The notes under the pieces are model-generated. The model made no database searches and was not told the DNA's origin. It worked only from the letters and a program-made list of their open reading frames with translations. A DNA stretch of 64,000 bases, taken from contig OZ023186.1 of NCBI GenBank assembly GCA_963995505.1, positions 6,386,001-6,450,000 of the forward strand, read 5' to 3'. Shown here one piece after another: positions 11,301-31,503 of the stretch (the first letter of the stretch is position 1; every line of letters begins with the position of its first letter). A program made the translations under genes and the position numbers. This DNA is from Hypericum androsaemum (taxonomy: Eukaryota > Streptophyta > Magnoliopsida > Malpighiales > Hypericaceae).

Positions 11301-11805
11301 AATTTTTTAAATATTTGTTGACAGGTGAATGTTCCAAGCAACAATTTGTACACAATGGTAACTGTCAGGTGCGGACATTGTGCCAATTTGCTGTCTGTGA
11401 CCATGGGAGCTTCACTTCAAACACCTTCTCTTCAAGATCCGCCGGTATCTTTCCTATTACCGTCAAATATTTTGATCAACTACGTGATGTGAGTTGTTAA
11501 TCTCGCTTAACTAGAGGAAAACTGGCAAGTAAATTCTTTCTCATCATTTGAGATTTTAACCGACTTGAACATAAATTAATCGATTCAATCGAAAGGTTTT
11601 GACAAGAATAAACATATCTCGTTTCTTTTGGTCAAAAGTTTATCTCCTACTTTTAGGTAAGGAGAGATACTAAAGAGAAAAAGTTTAATCTAATGCTCTT
11701 AGTATCATTATTATTCAGAGTTGTTACTAATTTTGGGTTAATTATCAATGGAACCATCCATAGAATAGGTGCCCTGATATATATATCTATCTAGCTACCA
11801 GCTTA

Positions 11806-11877
<72 letters not shown>

Positions 11878-14509
11878 CACTAAGCCCATGTGATAAATTG
11901 TACCCGTAAAATAAGCCTTGGATTAAGATTTTTAAACGACTTGTTATTCGGACATATATTGAGTCTACTAGCTTAATCCAAATTTGACTCGGGTAGTACT
12001 TTTGAATGGTTGCAAAATTCTTCAACAAATATTTAAAAATGTTGTATTCGTAGTAGCTCGAACTCGACCTCATCTTAATCCTTGTTGGTAGCCTTTTATG
12101 AAAATAATATTGCTGTTTGTGTGTTTTTTTCTTGAAAAAATCACAGAAGCAGCAGATAGCAGGCGGTGAGAACAAAAGCAAGGGTAGTTATGGTGGATCG
12201 TCTTCTAGAAGTGACACGAACTCAACAATATTTGAGCCAGCGGAGGAGATTGAAGCACCTAGAATGCTCCCAATTCCCCGTGAGTATTCTTCCTCTAATT
12301 AAAATTTTCCATCTCTAAATAATTACACTCTGAAATAAATTGATTTGAATAAGAATCTAAAAATATTGTTGATTCGTCAGTTGAAATTATTATTAATTAT
12401 ATACGCAGAATTTCATGGAACAATTATAGCTGGGATTCTCACTAACAAAAGTACTTTTTTTTAAATTTATTGCGGGGGCAATTACTTCCGGAGGACAGTA
12501 AGTAGGTCGTTTATTTTGATCTAATAGATATTCGAATAATCGATGACTCCCGGAATGGATTTCCCTTGGTGGAACTTCAATTTTTTTTCTTTTTTCGTGT
12601 CATTATTTTTTTTCTTATTTGAACGTGAAACTTTTTGTCATGTGTCATTCGTTGTACAACCTAGATTGCGACCTCACATTTGTAGCTCAACTTGCAAGGA
12701 CAGCCAGTGCCCTAATCATCAAACTTATTTCCAAGAAGGAATCATGGGATAATTTGCCCCTAGATTATGTATACTTATTAAATTTTATACTTATTTCCAA
12801 GAATGAAACACATTTCATGTTAATAATTGTATACTTATTAAAAAAATTTACAAAATGTATAATAATAATATAACAAGAAATTTTAATTCTTGAACACAAG
12901 ATTTTAAAATTCTTTGTCTATCACACCGCTAATGTTCGGACATTCTTTTTCCTGTTGTGATTTTTTCACTGAATTTTTTTGGGGTAAATTTAAACAAAGG
13001 AGTTTGTTTTTTTTTACTTGGGTTTTTTTCTTGGCTACCCGTTTGTAATACAGACGAGAGTTGTTCCAAGGTCTCTCTTATCATTGCGTCTAAGTTGCTT
13101 CTCCTGTGCTAGTGTATGCTCCCTGGATGAGGAATTAAATCCAACTTACAAAAAAAAGATTTTAAGATTCTTTGGCAAAAATTAATAATTTAAGATTAAA
13201 TATGCCTAGTGTCATTTACCAAAGTTCCTTCAAACATTAATCCCACACTAATTACCTATCTACCGGACCCGATGATGTGAATATTGTATGCATTAATTTG
13301 GAACCTTCAGTGATCTTAGAATTTTGGATTAATTAATTTTCAGACATTCGGGAACTATGTAGTACAATAGACCAAACTACAATGACGATTACTTTTTGTT
13401 GTTGTTGCGAATTCTCTCTATCAACTCATTATACAGCTTTTGAAATGAGATTAAATAGCTAAACATCACAACTTATTCGCACATTCATTATACCGACTAA
13501 TTCATTTTCGAGTCGAGTAGGACAAAATTCTTCCAACAAATATTTAACACAATTACTTTCTTAATAGTTTGAACTCGACATCTCTCCATTAAATAGCTCT
13601 TTTATAATTCCTATTTCAGCTCCGGAGAAGCGGCAACGTGTTCCGTCTGCTTACAACAAGTTCATCAAGTAAGTTAATTAATCGTTATTTCCTTGATATG
13701 CTCAACTTAGCACACCTTTCTTCCAACGTCTTCCTTGTGGTTCACATTTAATATTCGGCACGGTAAAAGTTCATATTATTAAAAAAACACATGTAGGGAG
13801 GAAATACAAAGGATCAAGGCTAACAATCCTGACATCACCCACAGAGAAGCCTTCAGCGCAGCCGCCAAAAATGTGAGTAGTACTATACGGATTATTTTAT
13901 AAAACAGTCCATCTTGATATTATAATATGTCGGAAACTCATTATACAAATGTGTTCCGATTGACAGTGCATAATCTCGATTTAGACATCGTTGTAATCTA
14001 ATTAACCATTTTATTCTCTTTTAATCTAAGTGTACATTCAAGATTACATCGTTTTAAAATTTACAAGGAAAATTCTAGTCATTCTATATTGTTTTAGGGT
14101 TAAGTCCAACAAAAGTGAATAGTTTTGTGTCGTATTAAAAAAAATAATTCAGAGTCATGTAACATATTTACGATGGTTAATCTATTTTGACTTTGGCCAA
14201 AATTTTCAGAACCTTATTTGGACTTTTTCCTTTTTTTACAAGTGAAAAGACTGCACTAATAGTTGTGATTGCATGACTTTTTCTATCTTGATCTGGACTT
14301 ATGATTTATTTACGTTTTGTGCTGTTGGGGTAACCAACTGGCCTTTGACTTATCTTATTAATATATGTTTTATTGGTAAATCTCAATTTAATAACTTATA
14401 CTACAATAAAATGATGAATTTATTTTTGCAGTGGGCTCATTTTCCTCACATACACTTTGGAATGAGGCTGGATGGCAGCAACAAACGCCCCAACCAGTCA
14501 TTTGCGTGA
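8314..14509 (+). CDS. YAB2: YABBY transcription factor, YAB2 type
   Basis: Six exons: 8314-8388, 11325-11483, 12147-12279, 13620-13668, 13797-13872, 14432-14509; 189 aa. The N-terminus [26 protein letters not shown] contains the first half of the C2C2 zinc finger (Cys 17/20), completed in exon 2 by RCGHC (Cys 41/44). The YABBY HMG-like helix-loop-helix domain (about residues 123-175) contains [13 protein letters not shown] and [11 protein letters not shown]. The [11 protein letters not shown] start and [21 protein letters not shown] linker fit the YABBY2 clade. YABBY proteins set abaxial identity and lamina growth in leaves and floral organs. Intron 1 is about 2.9 kb with CT microsatellites. 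The exon 2 donor must be GTGATG at 11484 to keep frame, though a GTGAGT lies five bases on. ATG 8325 is an alternative start. Confidence 0.93.
8411..8430. repeat. (CT)10 microsatellite
   Basis: Ten CT units about 20 bases into intron 1 of the YABBY gene. Confidence 0.95.
8690..8754 (+). repeat. Short dispersed repeat in YABBY intron 1
   Basis: Partner of the repeat at 4592-4654; same order of GGGGTGA, TTGACCCACC, GAGAAACGAG and TACCCACCA. Confidence 0.6.
9194..9222. repeat. CT-rich microsatellite
   Basis: Interrupted (TC)n tract in YABBY intron 1. Confidence 0.9.
11806..11877. repeat. Compound (CT)n-(TA)n microsatellite
   Basis: About 50 bases of CT followed by about 22 bases of TA, inside YABBY intron 2. 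Confidence 0.95.
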
Positions 14510-16312
14510 TCATGAGCATGCAGATCCCCAATTTTAAGTAATAATATTTGTTGAGAGAGACATAAAAAGTGGTTTTAATAACTGAAAACTTGGTGGCCAG
14601 TTCATGTAATTGTTACATTATATATTGTAATCTTGTGTTCAATTTGTTTCGCGATCACTGTGAGATTGCATATGGTTGGTTAAAATGTAGCACATGATTA
14701 GCATTTTTTACGTAGTATCAGGTCTACTGGTTGACTATTCCAAGTTCGAACTGGTAGGATATTTAAAATGTGACAAAATTATTCCAAAAAATGTATCGAG
14801 TGTCATGAAAAAAAGTCATACCACCACAATCACGTTGAAGGAACATTTCAATATTGTACGCAAGTACTGGTGGCCGTCTTCTGTTAAGCGGGTGATCACG
14901 TAACATTTTATAGACAATAGTGACTAAAATGGTAGAAATCCGACGAGAGATTATAATAGCGCCGATAAGATGAAACATGTGCGTCGAATTCGTTCTATTG
15001 CCAAAGATCGTCTGCATTGGGCAAAAGCTGATGATAAGGTTGATAGGTATAATCTTTGACAAATTAATATACAACTACTTGTAAAGAGTACAATTTGAAT
15101 CTGTCGATTATATTATGGCCATGACTCAAACTGAGAAAAAAATGTCAGTATTATTGTGGGTCAATCCATGGTGATGAGGTTAAGAGGGAGGGAGGGGGCA
15201 AGTGAGATGGGGCCAAAAGGAGAGAATCTGATATGTCAAATCATACAGTTGAGTGCCTCTGGAACTTTGTGGTGTTGTCTGTTGTTGGTTCAATTACTAT
15301 TTAATTTTGTTGTTGTCCCTACCTAATAGTATAGTATTAAACTGTTCATGGCACCCCCACAGGCTACGGGACAAATGCCTCTCTGAAATTTTAAATTATG
15401 TCACTTTATCAAAGTCTGGACGAGGTTCGATCAGTCTTGTCATGGGACAAGTTTCTTTCGATTTATTTGTTAGGGCGATTTTTTAATTTATATCATCTTA
15501 TATATGGACGTGATCGTATTTCATATTTTTTATTCAGAATAACTCTGTAACTAATTGTTCCAAACGTTTGATTGTGTTTTTTCTACGATTTCTTGGTATT
15601 ACGCTATAGCTATTTAACCCAAACTTTTTCTAAGATCTGCTAACTCTCACTTCTGCATATCTCTAGGTATATGAAAAAAATACAAAACTTGTAGATCATA
15701 TTTTTACCTTACTTTACGGATCTAGGGTTTCTTGAATATAGGATTGGACAAATGTATGAGTCAACTTTTTAAGATATGGTCTAAATCTAGATAAGGTCCA
15801 TATATATCTATACTTAATTCATAGATCCATAAATGAGACTCTATCTTAATAGACATGTTTAGATCCATATAAATTATATATATATATATATATCAACTCC
15901 AAAACTTTATATGATTAGTTATGAAAAATTCATTCTCACCTTAAATTTAAGCATTAAAATTCTACAGTATTGAGAGAGTGTCAAAATAGAGTAAATGTAA
16001 ATGTATTTTTTAAATGATTTCCACTAAAATGTTAACATTATATTTTATGTCAACGGGTCCATGTGTAGGTCAAGAATCGTAATGTAGATCCAAAACCCTT
16101 ACCCTATCCTACACGTTCAATGGTTAATCTATTTTGATTTTGGCAAAAAAGAAGAAGATCATTTATTGGGTCTAGGTCTGAATTCTTACCGCATGATCTA
16201 GAATAGGGTCTGCGTCGTGTCTCTGAAACTAGGGTCTGAATTTGGATCACACAAATTCTTATCTTACCTTACCCATTTTCGCTCCTATATATCTTAAAAG
16301 GTAAATTTTTTA
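14510..16312. other. Intergenic DNA downstream of the YABBY gene
   Basis: YABBY 3' UTR and AT-rich sequence with a short (TA)n at about 15876-15892. No gene supported. Confidence 0.5.
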
Positions 16313-17773
16313 TCATGCATGAATTACACCCGAATTCGCAGCATATTGGAGAGAGGAGGTCAAACCTTCGGCACAAATAAGGAAAAGATAAGGCGAGAGA
16401 GGTTCTCCCTGCCGGAGTCCCCTGCTAGGTTCAAAATATTCATCGATAGTACCATTAACCTGGATGGCATACTGGACTGTACCAACACATCTCATCGCTA
16501 GCTGAACAAAACCCGTAGGGAAACCCAAAGCCAACATCATATTTTTCAGGAAAGGCCACTCAATTTGATCATACACATTCATCATTTCTAGTTTCATGGC
16601 GCAATACCCTTTTTGTCCTGTTCATTTCCTCTTTAGATAAGTCTGACAGGGACAAATGCACCCTGGTTCTCATGAATGATATCAGGTAGGAAACTCTTCA
16701 AGCGATTAGTAATTACTTTTGGTCTAATCTTCATTATCACATTACATAAATTAATTAGATAAAATTATGCAAATACCATTGGCTTTTTCACTTTGGGGAT
16801 GGGAGTCACTATTGTATGGTTGAGATAGGAGAGATCCCAACCTTCGTTAAAAACTGCTAAAGTGGTACTGACCACTGCATTCCCCATAATCGGCCAGAAC
16901 TTCTGATAAATGAGAGGGGACATTCTGTCAGGTCCCGGCACCTTAGTAGGATGCATTTGTTGCAGGACTACCTCGATATCTTGGTTGGTATAAGGAGAGC
17001 ACAAGAAAGTTTGCACACAAATCGAAGAAGAAAATAGTGATTGATAATAGCTCCTAAAGATCTCATGTACCCCACCCAATTACTGAATCACTCCTCCCTC
17101 ATCATCCCTAATCTTCTTATAATCAAGTCATATCTCGCCTATGACTCGCCTTGTGATGAAATAGATTTGTGTTTCTATCTCCTTCCTTGAGCCAATCTAC
17201 CCGAGATCTTCACACCCACAAAGTATTTTCTCGTCATAACAACTCCCTCCTCTTCAGGCACTCATCCAGCCTCCTCCGTCTACCAACTCCTGAATATTTT
17301 GAATCTCTGTCTGAATCTTAAGAGTCTCCCCCTTCATATTCATGAACATATTACGGTCCCATACTTGCAGGTTCTCTGCACAACATCGCAACCGCAGAGA
17401 GATGTCCAGGTCACTCGAGGACATTGCACAGCTATCCACAATCTGTCTTCTGACATCTCCATTACAAAGCCACATAGCTTCGAATATAAATCTCTGACTA
17501 ACAACGACCCCAGTAAATTTTTGATCCTGGCAAACCAGCGGAGAGTGGTTCAACTTTATTCTCTGCTTTACTTCTGTACTAGAAGTAGGGAAAGTGTAAG
17601 CCATTCAGGTGTAGTAAGGTATCTATCAAGCTTGCTCTCAATGTATACATTATCCTCACGTTCAGTATACTAAGTAAAAGGGAACCCCATTTGAAAAACC
17701 TCTCGAAGATTACAAGTTTGAACCGCAGCATGGAAAGCCTCTAACCAGTTTGTTGAAACTAAATTGCAACCCC

Positions 17774-17806
<33 letters not shown>

Positions 17807-20230
17807 ATCCCCGGCAATCAATAGGATTTCATGAAATCGCACCCCCCAGCCCCCCAAAACACACACACACACAGCCATGGTAGTGCAGAATGAGATTGCA
17901 CACAATAGTTCCTGCGACTTGAATCGTTCACCGGCCAGAATAAAAGCCGGTCAAACGCCATGCCTCAATGTCACCTATCTCAACATCGATATGATGTATA
18001 AAAAAAGTTAATAACGTCACAAACAAATAACGATGCCAAAAGAGAGTCAGACCACCACTGTGTGCAAGACCAACACCTTATCAAGAAACGAACACTCAAC
18101 CTCTTTCTCTAGGAGTTTGGGTTTTAAGAGAAAGATCACTTGGGGATTGCAAGCTTTAACTAGTCTGCTAAGCTAGCGAACTGCCTCAGGATTTCCAACC
18201 TGTGACAGTTCCAACATAATAGATTCATGGTGCTCGGCGGGGCTGAACCTCAGCCTCCACCAGAATAGATGGCTCCACTTGATCCTCGAAAGTAATTCCA
18301 CATCTCTTGCTAACTTGGACCATTGTAAGGTCAACTTTTTATGCATACCTCTTGCCCACAATAGCTTGTACATCATGTGTCATGGTCTGATCTTCATTAG
18401 GACCGAGCTCCCTGGCTCGCCTCTTCCAACGTCTCAAAGAGATAGCATTTCGATTCTCCTACTCCAATTCATCACTACGTGTACTAGGTGGGGTTATGGT
18501 GTCTGGTTCCATGGGTTTGGGAGGTGTGGTTTAGGAGGTGTGGTTGGGGAATGAGTGATTGGAGAAGGGTCGTTGGTAAGAGGGAGAGTAGGGGTCAGGG
18601 TTATCGAGTGAGGGCGTATGTGGGGTTGGGTTATAGTATCAGGGATAGATGTTAGGGTGACAGTGGGTGGGGTCACCATCTGGCTTGAGAGATGTGGTAT
18701 TATGGTTGGTAAGGTTAATATGGTGATTACAACTTCCTTGGTTCACAGATGGGGCGGGATATATTTGGCGAGGGGGTTTGTAGCAGAGATAGGGAAAGGT
18801 GGAGGTGTGGGTCTCCTAATAGTAATGGAGAGGGGTTGAGGGTTGTAGGTTAGCGATATGGATGGTAGGGTTTGTTTAGGTTGTGTGGGGAGATAGTCTC
18901 GGGTGCGGTTCTTCATCATTGCGATAATGGAAAATCTCAGTTGGATGCCACTTAGCACGTTGCTTTCCCCCTCCGTTGTGCACGAAGGATCTGGGAATAG
19001 TATGTGTTCTTGGGAGGTGATACCACCCATCTCAGGACTTAGGTTACAACTAAGAGATGGAGGCTGCCTCCTCTTTGCATTGGAGTCCACAACCATGCGT
19101 CTAGGTTTATAGCGAGAGGCCCTCATCCATAGACCAAAAGAATCGACCAAAGTCGACTTACTATCATCATCAGAGAACATCTCATAGTTCTTTTCAGTGT
19201 GCGGCATCGTATCATAGCTATAACATAAGGGAGTCTTTCATACTTGAAGTAGATAGCTACCACATTTCCCCCAATGAACCTCAACTTCTTCATTCTCGGT
19301 ACAGAATTCCTCATATCGAACATGACATGATTCCTCATATACTTGCCTTTGTAATCCGGAGCCTCGTCCTATTCAAGAAAAGAATAAAATAGAGCTCCCA
19401 CAGTCTTCGTAATCACTAGATTGTATCCGCCAAGGGGTATATCATAAACCCTAACCTACAGTGAAATAGAGAAAAGTTGTATTGTTTCAGGTTGATCGGT
19501 TCCAGTAACCTCTTTCAATAGGACGACTTGTTTATCAAATAACCATGGCTAATTTTGGAGGACCTTTTGCATCTCCGTCTTACTTTGAAATTGGAACAAG
19601 AATCTATTCTAAGCAATTTTTGTCATCTCCAGTCCATGCCGAGGTTGCCATAGAATTTTTATCATAGACATCAAGGCCGTAGAGTTTACTGTATTCTCAG
19701 ATCAGGCCAATCCCACCATGGCACCCTGATCGGAGAGGCCTAAATTGATAGGTAATTAACATGACAGATTTGGAAAACCTTCATCATCATCATCCTCTGC
19801 GCTATGCCTTCTCAACCCACTGCCTACTGAGTCAGATAATCCCTCCGTAACCGCCTCTTACACATCTACCATCTGAAACCCTAACTTTGTTCAAAACCCC
19901 TTTTTTGTTTCATGTGTGAAGGCAGCCATGCTTCCTCTTCCCATCTTCGATCAGAGTTCCCTCAATAAACCCTCTCACTGTGGAGGCTCCTGCGAACCTC
20001 CTCCCCGGGTTGCCATCCCCCTCTTCACCGTCCTTATGCCTCAGTATGAACCCCGACACGATGAACCTGGAAACTTTAACCAATCCTCTATCTAGACTGC
20101 TCAGGAGATCAAGCTATTAGAATCACTCAGACCTTCTCCTAGTATGTGTACGAAAATTAACGTAAAAAATAGAAAACAATACTCACTTTAGAGACAGACA
20201 CTCTCATTCAGAGAGGACAAACCCTAACCC
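16313..20230 (-). mobile_element. L1-type LINE, degenerate and truncated at its 3' side
   Basis: Read right to left on the minus strand. ORF1 (about 19700-18740) has pieces of the DUF4283-type nucleic-acid-binding region and KYERLPY, the lead-in to the usual zinc knuckle, whose cysteines are mostly lost. An endonuclease start (GNPEAVRQL, about 18170-18300) is followed by a linker with RVDWLKEGDRNTNLFHHKAS. The reverse transcriptase contains VPGPDRMSPLIYQKFW (about 16920), YDQIEWPFLK, and RGLRQGEPLSPYLFLICAEGL (about 16350), the LRQGxPLSP motif. It then ends abruptly before the FADD catalytic block at about 16313. Multiple stops and frameshifts show a dead copy. LINEs are usually truncated at the 5' end, so this 3'-side loss suggests a later deletion. 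Confidence 0.85.
17775..17806 (+). repeat. Poly-C tract, 32 bases
   Basis: Uninterrupted run of 32 C inside the endonuclease part of the LINE. On the minus strand it is G32. Such a run is rare in plant DNA and prone to sequencing and assembly error. Confidence 0.9.
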
Positions 20231-21167
20231 TAGTAGTGAGAAGGGACTATGATGTATTTCTATCTGGTATGACAATGTAATTTAAACAAGTAACATCAAA
20301 TCTATATATAATGGCTAATTTTTTTTCAAGTTGAAAAATAAATTTAATATCAAATTAATGCTAGTAATTTTCTGGGGTAGTTCCTATTTATTCCCCATAT
20401 ATAGTTGCCCTAGTTACTAATATGAGGTTAGAGTAGGAAATTAGTCTAGATGATAAGAGACTTGGATTCACTTAATAAAATATTAGATTCAAGCCTCATG
20501 AATGTAAAAACTATTATTGGGAGAGTCACACCTAAAATATGGTATGACAGTACTCGACTCTATCAGAAATTTAAAAAATCATGAGGCTATAGTTCAAAGA
20601 AAAATAAAGGTTAATTTTGCTGGGATGGTTCAGTCAATTTTATTATTGATTGCCTCAAGGAATGGAATTGAGGTGGTCCTCATGGTACGATGTCCTCTTC
20701 ACCATTCTTTTAATAGCATCACTTGTTTTGCCCAACCAATAATTCAATTCTGGACACTCTCTCACTCCAAAAAAAGTGTAAGACTGCATGCATTTACACT
20801 GGAACTGAATGAGTTTCAGCATTGCATAGGGTGAAAATTGCAAAATAAGACACAACCTGCCTAATTGAATCATTACAATGTTTTGTATAGTAACTTCCAA
20901 AAAGACCAAGCTTTTTTTTGGGGGTTAGAGGATATGTCACACCATGACCAATTTTGTTGTTATAGTTGGTTGAAATTATCACAATGTTAATCGCAAGAGT
21001 GGTGGAATTGTTTATTAAGTGTAAAAAATTTACTTATCCATCACTTTAAAATTTTGTGTTAGATATGAAAATTTTAATATAGTATCAGAACAGATTTATC
21101 ACGTGTCCATTTTTTTCTCACACGACTTTTGTTTATTCTAACATTTTTTTCCAGTAGAACATTGTAA

Positions 21168-21205
<38 letters not shown>

Positions 21206-22853
21206 CTTGAAGCAACGTAGCAAGAATTATATACTTCTTCCAGAAACAATAAGCATTTACTTTCGGTTGTGGACTTTGCGTAGTCCGGCGTAGAATTCAT
21301 TTGCAGATCAACATTGTTATGCATGGTTCGTAAATCCATAATTATTTGAATTTGTGCATAATTACGACGATCCCTACCAAATATTATACAATTCATTTAC
21401 AAATAAATTGTAATATTCTATAGTGCCAAAATGCGAGCCCAAATAGATGCCTTGTCAATTGTATAATGTCTTTTTTTTTCTTTTCGAAACATATATGAAC
21501 TAATATGACGAAGTTAATTTTTCGAGGTCCTACTTGAAACACATTTATATGCCACCCAAATGTACAGTTCCATGAAATATGGTCCACTTTGAGGCTGTCC
21601 ATTGAGAAAAGCACCAACAAAGATGGATGATGTCCCATAAATTAGTCAAATCTCTTTTACTTATATACCAGCGGAATATGATATCATCAATATCTAATAT
21701 TTGATCATAGCCAAAAATCTACGAGGGAATCAAATAGGACAATTTATATGATACACTTATATCAAGAGCATTTGATCTATCAATATAAGGCGTAAATAAT
21801 TTGACACGGTTCAAAAATATATATGTTTGCTTAGATGAATTAGATATGATTTTACAAGAATTTATCTTATTATACTTGGTGCAAAATTTGTCCAAGTGCT
21901 ACTCCCTTGTTCCGTCAATTTTCATGGGCTATTTTTTATTGTGTTTCTTTTATTTGATATCTCTTCCTTTATATTATGTATCTTCCCATTTTATATATTC
22001 TTTCTTTTTCGTAAATTAACAACTAAATTATATTGTTCACTCCAGTTTTGTCTTAATTCTCTAAGCCGGTCACACCAAACGCTCACATAGAATCTAGTAC
22101 CAACTGCCAAAAGATTTTTAGCCTGACGGCACAAAACGTTATAAATATCTAAGAAATGCATGGTTTAAACCCTGGTATGAGTCATAGTGTAAAATTTACC
22201 TTTAAAAAAATCTAGTACCAACCATTATACCAACTAATTAGACATAAATCACATCCTTCCTTGGCCTAAAAAAATTATAATTATAAGCAACTAATTAGAC
22301 CATCAACAAAACATCATTCAATAGCATTCTACTGGTATATATAATGTGACAAGAATTTCATTGTGTGGCAATCAAATATAAAATCATGCACAATGATGCA
22401 TCATTCCTACTACTTACCCAAAAACAAATATCCTTTTCGTTGAGCTAGACATGAAATAAGTAGAAGCCACAAGAAATGTTGTAACATTGGGAGTAAGATT
22501 CAAAGGTGTCCGGATTAGTATGTAACAAACGTGTACTAATTGCGCGGAAATCGTAATTATGAATCGACTAAATCCCTTCAATACAAGAATATTTGTCTAA
22601 TACAACCTATGAGAAATGGGAAGTCCTGTTGCAGGTGTTTCACTAACAAAGTCACCTCATGATCCAATCTCTCTCCCCCCTCTACTGGCCTACTCCAAAT
22701 TTAATAAACTTGGCTTCCACGAATGCGTGGATTTACTAACAAGCTAAGCTGAACTAGAATCAATGTAATAACGAACAAAAGAATGGTCTCTTTAGTTGTG
22801 TTGTGGCTAATGAGAATGTTTTGTCAAGAACTGACCTCGAAATGCCAGAGTTA
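20231..22853. other. Intergenic DNA between the LINE and UBP8
   Basis: AT-rich, with a (TA)n microsatellite at about 21169-21201. The right end includes the 3' UTR of the UBP8-like gene on the minus strand. Nothing else supported. Confidence 0.5.
21169..21201. repeat. (TA)n microsatellite
   Basis: About 16 TA units in intergenic DNA. Confidence 0.95.
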
Positions 22854-31067
<8,214 letters not shown>

Positions 31068-31198
31068 TTTTTATTTTTATTAATATTCGAAAGGTCGGCC
31101 CTTTGTAGTTGGGGAAGTGAAGAGAAGGAGGAAGTTAGGGTTACGAATTAAGGATCCTTCCTCCTCCGTCCTCGCTTCCTCTGTCTGCGTTAGTTACT

Positions 31199-31218
31199 AG
31201 AGAGAGAGAGAGAGAGAA
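31199..31218. repeat. (AG)n microsatellite in UBP8 5' leader
   Basis: About ten AG units (CT on the coding strand) 130-150 bases upstream of the UBP8 start, probably in the 5' UTR or core promoter. Confidence 0.9.
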
Positions 31219-31316
31219 ATGGAAGATCTAGAGAGGAGAGAGATGAGGGCGATGGGGGATTTTAAAGCTGGATTGCTGGGTTATTGTCCAAATACAGTTG
31301 TCTCTCTTTCATTAAA

Positions 31317-31503
31317 GGGGAAACTACTTTCAGGCCCCTGCTGTTTGGTATATTCGTAGTTTCCCTGTATTACGGAAATTGATTAAAAACTCTTCGAAGT
31401 TTGATTTTATTATACTCACAGACCCCTCGCTGACGTCAGTAGATATTTTTTCATTTTCTTGTCATTAAAATGACAAAATTACCCTTGAAAAAAACAAAAA
31501 ATA
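31317..31503 (+). mobile_element. MULE end (single arm) upstream of UBP8
   Basis: GGGGAAACTACTTTCAGG...CTGTTTGGTA, then GATTTTATTATACTCACAGACCCCTCGCTGACGTCA, matches the layout of the MITE at 47689 (GGAGAAATTAC...GTGTTTGGTA...ATTTTATTATACTCTCAGATCC). The opposite arm is not seen; other elements are inserted immediately to the right. It starts only 250 bases upstream of the UBP8 ATG. Confidence 0.5.

Noticed and set aside
11795..12181. 128-codon minus-strand frame
   Set aside because: Crosses a CT/TA microsatellite and YABBY exon 3; composition is low-complexity.
15000..15074. Minus-strand frame downstream of the YABBY gene
   Set aside because: AT-rich, no recognisable domain; coding potential not supported.
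20435..20515. Possible tRNA-derived SINE (TAGTCTAGATGATAAG ... GATTCAAGCC)
   Set aside because: Box matches are weak and no ends, tail or duplication could be found.
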